64,000 nucleotides of DNA, taken from contig NZ_RSEC01000008.1 in assembly GCF_003937945.1 (NCBI RefSeq), positions 62,001-126,000 of the forward strand, given 5' to 3'. Each line of letters begins with the position of its first letter. Positions within the stretch are counted from its first letter, which is position 1. Of this stretch, positions 32,910 through 41,341 are shown one piece after another. This DNA is from Amycolatopsis eburnea. GTDB lineage: Bacteria > Actinomycetota > Actinomycetes > Mycobacteriales > Pseudonocardiaceae. The notes beneath the pieces are model-generated. The model saw nothing but the letters and a program-made list of their open reading frames with translations, did no database searches and was not told where the DNA came from. The translations under genes and the position numbers were made by a program.

Positions 32910-34241
32910 ATGTCCGCTTTGACCGACTGTCAGCCGATCAAGGGAGCGAGGACCGCAGTCTTGACCGCAACCGAACATGAAACCGTTTTTACTTATGGCG
33001 CACCGGCGTTGAAGTACGGAACCGGCGCCAGCGACGAGATCGGCTACGACCTGACGCAGTACGGCGCCCACCGCGTGCTCGTCCTGACCGACCCGCAAGT
33101 GGCCGCGACCGGCTGGCCGCGCCGCATCGCCGACGGCATCGCCGGCTACGGCATCGAGACCGAGATCTTCGACGGCGTACACGTCGAACCCACCGATGTC
33201 AGCATGCAGAAGGCGGTTGACTTCGCCCGCGGCACCGGCCCGTACGACGCCTTCGTAGCCGTCGGCGGCGGCTCCGCGATCGACACCGCCAAGGCGGCGA
33301 ACCTCCTCACCAGCAACGACGGCGACCTGATGGACTACGTCAACGCCCCCGTCGGCGGCGGCCGCGCCCCGGAGCGCCCCCTCAAGCCGTTGGTCGCGGT
33401 ACCGACCACGACCGGAACGGGCTCCGAGAGCACGACGGTCTGCGTCCTCGACGTGCTGTCCCTCCGCGTCAAGAGCGGGATCAGCCACCTCCGCCTGCGC
33501 CCGACCCTCGCCGTCGTCGACCCCCGGCTGACGGTCAGCCAGCCCGCCGGCGTGACCGCCGCCAGCGGCATGGACATCCTGTGCCACGCCGCGGAGAGCT
33601 ACACCGCGAAGCCGTACACCGAGTTCGAGCGCAAGCGCCCGGAACAGCGGGTGCCGTACTGCGGGGCCAACCCGCTCGCCGACATGTTCGCCGAGCAGTC
33701 CCTCCGGCTGCTGTCCTGGGCCCTGCCCGCAGCCGTGCGCGACGGCGGCGACCTCAAGGCCCGCGAAGCCATGGCCCTGGCCGCGACGTTCGCCGGACTC
33801 GGCTTCGGCAACGCCGGCGTGCACATCCCGCACGCGAACGCGTACCCGATCGCCGGCCAGGTCAGGAACTTCCACCCGGACGGCTACCCGGGCGAAGAAC
33901 CCATGGTGCCGCACGGCATGGCCGTGTCGTTGACCGCGCCCGCCGCGTTCCGCTTCACCTTCGACGCGGCCCCGGACCGCCACCTCCGCGTCGCGCGCCT
34001 CCTGGCACCCGACTTCGAGTGGCCCGGCGACTTCGCCGACCACCTGCCCGCGGTACTGATCGACCTGATGCGCCGGATCGGCATCCCGGACGGCATCGGC
34101 GCCGTCGGCTACACGGAGTCCGATGTGGACTCCCTCGTCGAGGGAACGCTGAAGCAGCAAAGGCTGCTGGCCACCGCTCCGCGTGAGGCTTCCGAGGAAG
34201 ACCTGTCGGACATCCTGCGCGAGTCGGTGTCGCTGTGGTGA
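32910..34241 (+). CDS. Hydroxyacid-oxoacid transhydrogenase (iron-containing alcohol dehydrogenase family)
   Basis: The 443-residue protein has the Fe-ADH fold: nucleotide motif VAVGGGSAIDTAKAANLL, TTTGTGSESTT, the metal-site region GMDILCHAAESY, then HIPHANAYPIAGQ and MVPHGMAV. The long insertion (YTEFERKRPEQRVPYCGANP) and the N-terminal ETVFTYGAPALKYGTGASDE are characteristic of the ADHFE1/HOT subgroup, which couples 4-hydroxybutyrate oxidation to 2-oxoglutarate reduction. AAGGA precedes the ATG. The stop overlaps the next gene by 4 nt, so the two are coupled. Confidence 0.87.
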   Translation: MSALTDCQPIKGARTAVLTATEHETVFTYGAPALKYGTGASDEIGYDLTQYGAHRVLVLTDPQVAATGWPRRIADGIAGYGIETEIFDGVHVEPTDVSMQKAVDFARGTGPYDAFVAVGGGSAIDTAKAANLLTSNDGDLMDYVNAPVGGGRAPERPLKPLVAVPTTTGTGSESTTVCVLDVLSLRVKSGISHLRLRPTLAVVDPRLTVSQPAGVTAASGMDILCHAAESYTAKPYTEFERKRPEQRVPYCGANPLADMFAEQSLRLLSWALPAAVRDGGDLKAREAMALAATFAGLGFGNAGVHIPHANAYPIAGQVRNFHPDGYPGEEPMVPHGMAVSLTAPAAFRFTFDAAPDRHLRVARLLAPDFEWPGDFADHLPAVLIDLMRRIGIPDGIGAVGYTESDVDSLVEGTLKQQRLLATAPREASEEDLSDILRESVSLW

Positions 34242-34648
34242 ACGAGTACCCCCACTGGCAGACGGTCCCGCTGCGCTGGAAGGACAACGACATCTACGGA
34301 CACGTCAACAACGTCGTCCACTACTCGCTGATGGACACCGTGATCAACACCTGGCTGATCGAGCAGGGTGGTCTCGACATCGAGACCGGGGAGGTGATCG
34401 GGCTGTGCGTCGAGTCGCACTGCGGGTATCACTCATCGGTTTCCTTTCCTGGTTCGCTGCGGGTGGGGTTGCGGGTGGCGCACCTCGGGAAGTCCAGCGT
34501 GCGCTACGAGATCGGGATGTACGCCGCCGACGAGACCCTGGTCGCGGAAGGGCACTTCGTGCACGTCTTCGTGGACCGCGAGTCACGCCGGCCGACACCG
34601 CTCTCGGGCAAGCTGCGTGAGGCGCTGGAAGCACTGCAACCCAGCTGA
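34238..34648 (+). CDS. 4-hydroxybenzoyl-CoA-type acyl-CoA thioesterase
   Basis: The 136-residue protein is a single hotdog domain with the 4HBT active-site block VPLRWKDNDIYGHVNNVVHY, followed by strands ESHCGYHSSVSFPGSLRVGL and VAEGHFVHVFVD. The Asp in WKDND is the expected catalytic residue. The start GTG at 34238 overlaps the transhydrogenase stop (GTGA); another GTG one codon earlier is equally possible. The coupling suggests an acyl-CoA linked to hydroxyacid metabolism. Confidence 0.9.
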   Translation: MNEYPHWQTVPLRWKDNDIYGHVNNVVHYSLMDTVINTWLIEQGGLDIETGEVIGLCVESHCGYHSSVSFPGSLRVGLRVAHLGKSSVRYEIGMYAADETLVAEGHFVHVFVDRESRRPTPLSGKLREALEALQPS

Positions 34649-34705
34649 TGTTGGTGTCTCCGATCATGCCCTGAGCCACCGACAGAAGTGGCGAATCGAC
34701 TCGAG

Positions 34706-34744
34706 TTATCCACAGGAGGCTCGAAAACCGGCGAGTTGTCCACA
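34706..34744 (+). repeat. Two perfect DnaA-box-like 9-mers
   Basis: TTATCCACA at 34706-34714 and TTGTCCACA at 34736-34744 are spaced 30 bp start to start, each within GAGTT(A/G)TCCACAG. They lie in the 214-bp gap between the thioesterase and the convergent ABC transporter gene. A third TTGTCCACA is at 41679-41687. No dnaA, dnaN or AT-rich unwinding region is near, so this is not an origin. Function is unknown. Confidence 0.5.
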
Positions 34745-34862
34745 GATCGAAAACAAGGACTTCCCGAGCCTTCCGACGGCGATAAGCTGGAGGAGCACAG
34801 AGATCAGTCCACAGTGGACGAGCTCTCGGCTGACACGTGCGGCTCGCGACACGGATGGCGAC

Positions 34863-36818
34863 CTAGGCGTCGATCCGGTGGCACCGGGAATCGTGTCCGG
34901 CTGACAGCCCCAAGGTGGCCGTAGTACCGCCGCCGGCAGGCGCCCCGCCGGTGGTCGCGGCTCCGTCGTCCACGGAAGGACTCAGTGTGGTGTGGCCGTT
35001 GCCGGAAGGCGCCCCGCCAACGGCCACACCACCGCCCACAGGTGAACCGGTCGAGGTACCGGCTGGTTCACCACCTGCACCAGCAGGCGGGCGGGCACCG
35101 GTGGCCGCATGGTCGGGCACCGGTGTCGCCCAGGCCCGCATGAGCTCCGCGTACCGCGCGGACCCGGCCACCAGTTCGGCGTGGCTGCCCACCGCGGTTT
35201 CGCGCCCGTCCACGACGAGCACGCGATCCGCGCGCAGCGCCGAGGAAAGCCGGTGCGCGATCACCACCAGAACACCACCCCGCGCGGCGAAGGCCCGCTC
35301 CGCGCGGGCCTCCGCCACCGGGTCAAGATGGGAGGTCGCTTCATCAAGGATCACCAATTGCGCCGCACTGGCGTACACCCTGGCCAACGCGAGCAGCTGC
35401 GCTTCGCCCGCGGAGACGCCTTCGCCGCCGTGCCCGATCTCGGCGTCGAGGCCGCCCAAGCGCCGCAGTAGCGCGCCCGCCCCCACCGCGTCCGCAGCGG
35501 ACGACAGGTCGTCGTCCGAAGCTGACGGGGCGAACAGGCTCACGTTGTCCCGTACCGTTCCCGCGAAGACGTACGCCTCCTGCGGGATCAACGCCACCAG
35601 CTCGTGGCGCAACGCCGCAGGTACGTCCCGCACCGGGACGCCGCCCAGCAACACGCGGCCCTCCTGCGGAGCGAGCATCCCGGTGAGCAAGCCGGCCAAT
35701 GTCGACTTGCCGATGCCACTCGGCCCGACGACGGCGAGGTGCTCCCCCGGCTGCAGCCCCAGCTCCAGACCACGGACGACGGGTTCGGCCGACGCACCCC
35801 AGCTGAACGTCAGGCCGTGCACCCGGACGTCGATGCCGCGCGGAGTCGCCGTGCCGTCGACGACATCGGGCAGTTCGGCGGTCTCCGCCAACCGGCGAAG
35901 GGCGACGAGCAGGCGCAGAACGACGGTGCCGGCCGTGGCCGCCAGGCCGCGGAGAGCCGGCTGCATCGTCGTGGCCAGGTAGACGAGCGCGCCCAAGGCC
36001 GCGCCCGCGGTCAGCTTGCCGCTGACCACCAGCCCCGGGGCCAGTGCGAGCGCGAGGAGCAGCGGAACGAACCCGCCGAGCGAGATCACCAGTGCTCGAA
36101 GGGCGCTCGAGCGCGCCACGCGGATCGCCGCGTTGGCCTGAGCGTCGACCGCTTCGTACATCGCCAGCGCGGCGACCGGCTGCGCATCGCAGGCCACGAT
36201 GTCCCGTACGCCGGACAGCGAGGTGCCCGCCGTTGCCGCCGTGTGCTCGTCGGCCAGCGCCAGCGCGCGTTGGCGGCGAGCCAGCGACGGCAGGAGGCAC
36301 GCGAAGGCGGCCAGCGCGAAGAACACCGGCAGCGCGACCGGCACCACCAGCGCACCGGCGACGGTCATGAGGCCGGCAAGTGCGGACGTCGTCGTCACCA
36401 GCATGCCGCGGGCCTCGACGAGCAGACCGGCGGTCGCGTCGCGCACGACCTCGACGTGCTGGGTGATCCGGGCGACGCCGCTGGAGTCAGGTCGGTTGCG
36501 CGGTGGGGAGTCGTCGTGCAGAACGCCGCGGACGACGGCCGTAACTAGAGCGTCGCGCAGGGGTTCGACGACCGTGCCGAGCTGGCGCCAGACCATCCGT
36601 GCGCCGAACGCGCCGAGCACGGCGGTCAGGCCGAACAACGCCAGCCAGCCGAGGCCTGCCGCTGGGTCGCCGGCGGCGAAACCGCGGTCGACGGACAGTT
36701 CGACCAGCCGTCCCGAGAAGAAAGCCGGTACGCCTTCGAGCAGCGAACAAGCCAGCAGCACGACACCGCCACGCCATTGCCCGGCGAGGGCGGACCAGTA
36801 CAACCTGCGCAGGCTCAC
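34863..36818 (-). CDS. ABC half-transporter (lanthipeptide export), canonical NBD, long disordered tail
   Basis: The 651-residue protein has an N-terminal six-helix ABC exporter domain (about 1-310) and an ATPase domain with Walker A GPSGIGKST, signature VSAGEAQLLALAR and Walker B LVILDEATSHLD, so the catalytic Glu is kept. After the usual end (about residue 560) come about 85 extra residues rich in Gly, Pro, Thr and Ala. The GTG start overlaps the preceding half-transporter stop by 4 nt, so the pair should form a heterodimer. By analogy with RamA/RamB it exports the lanthipeptide made from the adjacent precursor. Confidence 0.88.
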   Translation of the reverse strand: MSLRRLYWSALAGQWRGGVVLLACSLLEGVPAFFSGRLVELSVDRGFAAGDPAAGLGWLALFGLTAVLGAFGARMVWRQLGTVVEPLRDALVTAVVRGVLHDDSPPRNRPDSSGVARITQHVEVVRDATAGLLVEARGMLVTTTSALAGLMTVAGALVVPVALPVFFALAAFACLLPSLARRQRALALADEHTAATAGTSLSGVRDIVACDAQPVAALAMYEAVDAQANAAIRVARSSALRALVISLGGFVPLLLALALAPGLVVSGKLTAGAALGALVYLATTMQPALRGLAATAGTVVLRLLVALRRLAETAELPDVVDGTATPRGIDVRVHGLTFSWGASAEPVVRGLELGLQPGEHLAVVGPSGIGKSTLAGLLTGMLAPQEGRVLLGGVPVRDVPAALRHELVALIPQEAYVFAGTVRDNVSLFAPSASDDDLSSAADAVGAGALLRRLGGLDAEIGHGGEGVSAGEAQLLALARVYASAAQLVILDEATSHLDPVAEARAERAFAARGGVLVVIAHRLSSALRADRVLVVDGRETAVGSHAELVAGSARYAELMRAWATPVPDHAATGARPPAGAGGEPAGTSTGSPVGGGVAVGGAPSGNGHTTLSPSVDDGAATTGGAPAGGGTTATLGLSAGHDSRCHRIDA

Positions 36819-38482
36819 TCGCCGTCCTCCGTGAAGACACCCCGGTAGCCCGGCTTTCGCCAAAGAGCGGCGTGCGGGGCGATCGCGCGAATCCGGCCAT
36901 CATCGAGCCAGACCACGAGGTCAGCGCGGGCAGCGGTGCCGGCCCGGTGGGTCACGACGACGCGCGTGCGTCCCGGCAGGGCCTCGGCCAAGGCGCGCTC
37001 GACCGCTGCCTCGGTGACTGTGTCGAGGCTGGCCGTGGCGTCGTCGAAGATCAAGACGCGCGGCTTGTGCACGATCGCCCGGGCGAGCCCGAGCCGCTGG
37101 GCCTCGCCACCGGACAGCGGTGTCTCGGTCAGCGGGGTGCGGTAGCCCTGGGGCAGGCGGACGACCACCTCATCTACCTGCGCTGTCCGGCAGGCGCCAC
37201 GGATGGCGGACTCTCCGGCCCACGAGCCGTAGCCGACCGCGTCGGCGACCGTGGTTCCAAGCAGAACGGGCCGCTCGAATGCGTAGCCGACGACCGCGCG
37301 CAACTCCTCCGGGCGGAGGTGCTCGAGCGGGCGGCCGTCGAGGACGACCTGGCCCTCGTCCGGCGTGAGCAGTCCGCCGACCACCCCGGCCAGCGCCGAC
37401 TTGCCCGAGCCCGAGCGGCCGACGACCGCGAGGTAGGTGCCACCGTCGATGCGCAGGTCGACGTCGGCGAGCGCGCCCTTGACGCCGACGTGGCGGAGTT
37501 CGACCGTGCCGTCACCGGGGAGGAGCGGGAGCTTGCCGGGCACGGGCAAGGGCTCGTCGAGGACCTCGACGAGGCGTTCAGCGCAGCCGCGCGCCCGGGA
37601 CAGCGTGGTGAGCAGCGGGATCTGGGTGACCAGGCCGAGAGCGAGAGCGACGTAGCCGAGGGTGGCCATGACGTCGCCGACGCTCAGCCGGCCGTCGAGC
37701 ACGCCGAAGCCGGCGGCGGCCAGTACGGAGAGCTCGACCGCCGGGGTCAGGAGGCCGGCGCGCCAGACCATCCGGGCCTGGGTGCGCCACAGGCCCTGTC
37801 CGGCGAGCGTCAGCTTCGGGAGCGGGCGCAGGACCCGCTCGGCTTCGCGGTCGGCCGTGCCGGAGGCGGCGATGGTGCGGAGGCCGGCGACCGCGTCGAC
37901 CATGCGGGCCGCGATTTCTCCGGAGACCTGCTGGTAGGTGAGGACGTCGTCGGCGGTGCGGCGGAGGTGGCTGCGGGCGAGCAGCAACGCGAACGGGATG
38001 CTGCCCATGAAGACCAGCGCCAGGCGCCAATCCAGCAGGGCGAGCAGGACGATCGCGCCGGAGGAGATGATCAGCATCGAGCCGCACTGGACGACGATCG
38101 GGACGATGCCGCCCGCGCCCGTGCAGTCGCCCGTGAGGCGGCTGATCGCGTCGCCTTCCGCGAAGCGGGAACGGGTGCCCAGGGCGAACAGCTTGTCCGA
38201 GAGCGTGCGGCGGAGCCAGGCGGACGCCGTCGCGGTCAGGCGGGTCGTGAGGATTCCGCCGACGACGTCGGCCGCGATCTCCGCGCCGCCGACCAGCAGC
38301 AGCCAGGAGACTTCGCGCGCACTCGGGCGGCCAGCGACCACGGCGTCCACCGCGGCCGCCAGCGCGCCCGGCAGGAGCAAGCCGGCCGTGGTGGCGAGCA
38401 GTGCGGTGACCACGACGGCGGCCACACGCACACGGTCGAGGCCGGCCACCTTGACCAGCAGCCGATCGGCGGGGCCGCGCAT
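36815..38482 (-). CDS. ABC half-transporter (lanthipeptide export), degenerate Walker B
   Basis: The 555-residue protein has six membrane helices (about 12-300) and an ATPase domain with Walker A GRSGSGKSA, signature LSGGEAQRLGLAR and Walker B VLIFDDATASLD. The catalytic Glu after Walker B is Asp, as in one half of many heterodimeric exporters. Its ATG has GAAGGAG upstream. It lies 128 bp after the precursor gene, beyond a hairpin, and is coupled to the second half-transporter (GTGA overlap). It corresponds in position to RamA/AmfB of SapB-type clusters. Confidence 0.88.
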   Translation of the reverse strand: MRGPADRLLVKVAGLDRVRVAAVVVTALLATTAGLLLPGALAAAVDAVVAGRPSAREVSWLLLVGGAEIAADVVGGILTTRLTATASAWLRRTLSDKLFALGTRSRFAEGDAISRLTGDCTGAGGIVPIVVQCGSMLIISSGAIVLLALLDWRLALVFMGSIPFALLLARSHLRRTADDVLTYQQVSGEIAARMVDAVAGLRTIAASGTADREAERVLRPLPKLTLAGQGLWRTQARMVWRAGLLTPAVELSVLAAAGFGVLDGRLSVGDVMATLGYVALALGLVTQIPLLTTLSRARGCAERLVEVLDEPLPVPGKLPLLPGDGTVELRHVGVKGALADVDLRIDGGTYLAVVGRSGSGKSALAGVVGGLLTPDEGQVVLDGRPLEHLRPEELRAVVGYAFERPVLLGTTVADAVGYGSWAGESAIRGACRTAQVDEVVVRLPQGYRTPLTETPLSGGEAQRLGLARAIVHKPRVLIFDDATASLDTVTEAAVERALAEALPGRTRVVVTHRAGTAARADLVVWLDDGRIRAIAPHAALWRKPGYRGVFTEDGE

Positions 38483-38534
38483 CTCACTCCTTCGGACAGG
38501 TACCGCCGGGGCGGGTCCGGGGCGCAGAATGAAC

Positions 38535-38573
38535 GTGCGGGAGCGGCGCACTTGGCCTGTGCCGCTCCCGCAC
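38535..38573 (-). terminator. Hairpin between lanthipeptide precursor and transporter genes
   Basis: Perfect 13-bp arms (GTGCGGGAGCGGC at 38535-38547 and its complement at 38561-38573) lie between the precursor stop and the transporter start. There is no long T run. A partial terminator or RNA-stabilising hairpin that gives more precursor than transporter mRNA is a common arrangement in lanthipeptide operons (inference). Confidence 0.65.
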
Positions 38574-38610
38574 CGTTCAGCTCGGCGCTACTCGCCGGCG
38601 GACCGCCGGG

Positions 38611-38754
38611 TCAGTGGCAGGTCAGCAGGCTGATGGTGCTGTTGGCGCAGGAGGCGAGCAGGCTCAGGTTCGACGCGCCGCCGTGACCGCCGCCGTGGCC
38701 GCCGTCGAGCACCTCGGGGGTCTCCAGGGCCTGCAGCTCCAGAACGAGTTCCAT
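38611..38754 (-). CDS. Class III lanthipeptide precursor (SapB/AmfS-like)
   Basis: The 47-residue peptide starts at 38754 behind GAAGGAAGGA. The leader MELVLELQALETP carries the LxLQ motif and the ETP that follows it in RamS/AmfS. After a Gly/His-rich spacer (DGGHGGGHGGA) comes a core with two Ser-x-x-Ser...Cys units: Ser28-x2-Ser31-x4-Cys36 and Ser39-x2-Ser42-x3-Cys46, ending in His47. In class III synthetases the second Ser of each unit joins Cys as (methyl)lanthionine, and the first may become dehydroalanine or form labionin. It lies 31 bp after the LanKC gene and before the exporters. SapB-like peptides act as surfactants for aerial growth; activity here is inferred. Confidence 0.93.
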   Translation of the reverse strand: MELVLELQALETPEVLDGGHGGGHGGASNLSLLASCANSTISLLTCH

Positions 38755-38785
38755 CGGTGTTCCTTCCTTCTGAGGGGTCCGCCGG

Positions 38786-41341
38786 TCAGCGACCGGAGGT
38801 CTGGAGGGACGGCGCGCCGCCCAGGAGGGGCAGCACCTCCTTGCCGTCCTGGAGGGCGGCGAGCGCGAGGAGGATTCCCGCGCCGCCGGTTTTGACGTCC
38901 ATCGACAGGCGCAGCAGCTGGTTGCCGGGGAACGCGAGGCCGCCTTTGAACGGGACCGCGTACCAGGACAGCCGCGCCAGGTGCAGGTCGATCGCCGCGC
39001 GGGTCGACGGTGCCGGGTCCGGGTCCATGCCCAGGGCGACCGCCAAGCCGCACCGGCCGAAGAGCAGGCCCGGGTGGATCACGAACTCGCCGCGGCACGA
39101 CTCGCGCAGGGCGGGGAGGCTCTCGCAGGCGTTGGCGTCCGGGCGGTGGCGCGCCAGTTGCTCGGCGACCAGGAGAATTCCGGCGCTGCCGACGCCGACG
39201 TAGGGCAGCGTGCGGGCGCCGCCGTCGCGGACCTGCAGTGAGCCGTCGTCGGTCTCGACGCACTCCTCGAGGTCGCGGGTCAGCGCCTGGTCGGCGAAGG
39301 ACAGCCAGGCGGGCTCGCCGGTGCGCTCGAAGAGCCGGATGAACAGCAGCGCGGGCCCGGACCAGCCGGACAGCAGGCCGGCGCGGGCGAAGTTGCCGGG
39401 CGGCGGGGCCGTCTCCAGCGCCTCGGCCAGGCGGACGGCCGTGGTCAGCGCCTGGCGGCCGAACTCGTTGTCCTGGCGGACCGCCGCGAAGTGCAGCATC
39501 GCGAGCCCGATGCCGGCGAGGCCGCTTTCGAGGGCGTGGTCGGTCGTCTGCTCGACCAGCCGCGCGGACGACGCCAGCAGCTTGGTGGCCTCGCCGTGGT
39601 GACCGAAGTTCTCCAGCACGTAGGCGATGCCGTAGCTGCCGTCGTAGAAGCCGGGGCGGGTCGGCGGGTCGCGGTGGACCGCGTCGATCAGCCAGCGCTC
39701 GTGCTCGGGGAACCGGCCGGCGCCGCTGACGTCCAGGGCGTGCAACACGCCCGCGGCGCCGACGCCGAAGCAGGCGCCGCCGACGCGGAACTGCTCGATG
39801 TCGCCGGGGAAGAGCCGGTCCTGGCGCTCGGGGGTCGCACTGGCCAGGATGGCCTCGGCGATCTGCTTGCGGACCAGTGGCCAGTCCGGTTTCTCCTGGT
39901 CGAGCTCGGTGTGGGCCGGCGCCGACCGCGTGGCGGCCACCCGCGGGGCCAGTGCCGCGACCGCGGCGTCGGCGTAGCCCTCGGGGAGCGCGAACCGGCG
40001 TTCGACGAACTCCGCGATGCCGGGCAGCTTGGCCGGGGCGAGCTCCGTCAGCTGGGAGAGCGGCAGGAACAGCCACAGCCGCAACGCGGCGAGCGCGTGC
40101 TCGTCGATCTCGAAGCCGGTGCGGTCGGCCGGCGCGCGGAAGCCGGGCGCGCCCAGTGCCGGGCGGTCGCCGGACTCGACGTCGAAGGCCATCTCGAAGT
40201 CGATCAGGGAGATCCGGCCGTCGTCGTCGACCAGGATGTTCAGCGGGTGCAGGTCGCCGAAGACGATGCCGCGGGCGTGTACGGCCTCGATCGTCTTCTC
40301 GACGCCGTCGACGATTTCGAGCGCGCGCCGGGCGTAGGCGGCGAGGTCGGCGTCCGTCGTGCCACGCCTGGTCAGCGGGTAGTTGCGGGCCAGCCAGCTG
40401 CCCAGCGAGCTGCCCGGCAGGTACTCCATCGCCAGGTAGTGGTGCTCCCAGACGGTGAACCGCTCGAAGACCTGCGGCACCCCGGGAACGCCGGCCAGCC
40501 GGTCGAGGACGTCGTGCTCACGGCGGAGCCGTTCGACCGCGTCGATCCGCGCCTTGTCGAGGCCGGCGTGGGGGCGGGCCTCCTTGAGGACGACCTCGTC
40601 GCCGCCCGCCTCGGGCTCGGCGACGTAGACGCCGCCGCCGTTCGAGAAGTGCAGGGAACGCGTCACCCGGTAGCGGAATTGACCTGGGTCGCTGACCTTA
40701 CGCGCGGCAACGCTGCTCCGTAAACACGCCGGAATTTTCACCCAATCGGGAACGGAGAACGTCGGCTCCCGCTTGTCGGGGACGAGCCGGCCGTCCGGCC
40801 TGCGGATCGCCAGGACGCGGTTGCCGTCGTGCTCGACCCACTGCTCGACGAATCCGCCGTAACGCACGTAGAGCGGCCCGGCGCCGTATCGCAGGTCGCT
40901 CAGGATATAGGCGCCGTGCTCGCCCTCGAGCCGGGCCGAGAGGTCCTCGAGTACCCGCTCGAGCTGCCGGTCGTCCGCCGGGTAAATCGTCACCAGCTTG
41001 GCGCTGCCGTCCCGCGGCGCGTATTTCGAATTCCGGGCGAGCAGGGTCAGCATCGAGCGGAGGTGCTTGTACGAGAGGCGGTGCTCGAGGCAGTACTCGT
41101 GCACCTGCCCGAGGACGCGGCGAGCGTTGTCCAGCCCGGCGGAGACGTGGATCTTCCAGCCCTGACCAGGCAGAACCTGACCTCGCGGGTGCAGCACGCG
41201 CCAGACCCCGCGGTCGGCGGTGACCCAGCCGGACGGCGCCGGCAGGGCCGAGGCGAATTCGTCGACCGGCGTGCCGATTTCCGGTTGTTCGTCGTAGAAC
41301 AACGGGTCGGCGAAGCAATAAGCTTCGTAGCGCAGGTCCAT
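38786..41341 (-). CDS. Class III lanthipeptide synthetase LanKC (RamC/AmfT-like)
   Basis: The 851-residue protein has the three class III parts: an N-terminal phospho-Ser/Thr lyase region (1-220), a kinase domain (about 225-500) with VVLKEARPHAG (Lys near 252), GDLHPLNIL (Asp near 363) and LIDFEMA in place of DFG, and a C-terminal LanC-like cyclase (about 530-851, LLSGWSGPALLF, HPGLLFGRCGLA). The cyclase lacks an obvious Cys-Cys-His zinc set, as is normal for class III. The ATG at 41341 has GGAGGGG about 10 nt upstream. It should phosphorylate, eliminate and cyclise Ser residues of the adjacent 47-aa precursor. Confidence 0.94.
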   Translation of the reverse strand: MDLRYEAYCFADPLFYDEQPEIGTPVDEFASALPAPSGWVTADRGVWRVLHPRGQVLPGQGWKIHVSAGLDNARRVLGQVHEYCLEHRLSYKHLRSMLTLLARNSKYAPRDGSAKLVTIYPADDRQLERVLEDLSARLEGEHGAYILSDLRYGAGPLYVRYGGFVEQWVEHDGNRVLAIRRPDGRLVPDKREPTFSVPDWVKIPACLRSSVAARKVSDPGQFRYRVTRSLHFSNGGGVYVAEPEAGGDEVVLKEARPHAGLDKARIDAVERLRREHDVLDRLAGVPGVPQVFERFTVWEHHYLAMEYLPGSSLGSWLARNYPLTRRGTTDADLAAYARRALEIVDGVEKTIEAVHARGIVFGDLHPLNILVDDDGRISLIDFEMAFDVESGDRPALGAPGFRAPADRTGFEIDEHALAALRLWLFLPLSQLTELAPAKLPGIAEFVERRFALPEGYADAAVAALAPRVAATRSAPAHTELDQEKPDWPLVRKQIAEAILASATPERQDRLFPGDIEQFRVGGACFGVGAAGVLHALDVSGAGRFPEHERWLIDAVHRDPPTRPGFYDGSYGIAYVLENFGHHGEATKLLASSARLVEQTTDHALESGLAGIGLAMLHFAAVRQDNEFGRQALTTAVRLAEALETAPPPGNFARAGLLSGWSGPALLFIRLFERTGEPAWLSFADQALTRDLEECVETDDGSLQVRDGGARTLPYVGVGSAGILLVAEQLARHRPDANACESLPALRESCRGEFVIHPGLLFGRCGLAVALGMDPDPAPSTRAAIDLHLARLSWYAVPFKGGLAFPGNQLLRLSMDVKTGGAGILLALAALQDGKEVLPLLGGAPSLQTSGR

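Noticed and set aside
34706..34744. Replication origin
   Set aside because: Only two to three DnaA-box 9-mers, no AT-rich unwinding region, and none of dnaA, dnaN, recF or rnpA nearby.
34688..34924. 78-codon forward frame from GTG 34688
   Set aside because: No ribosome site, it overlaps the end of the ABC transporter gene, and it has no protein-like pattern.
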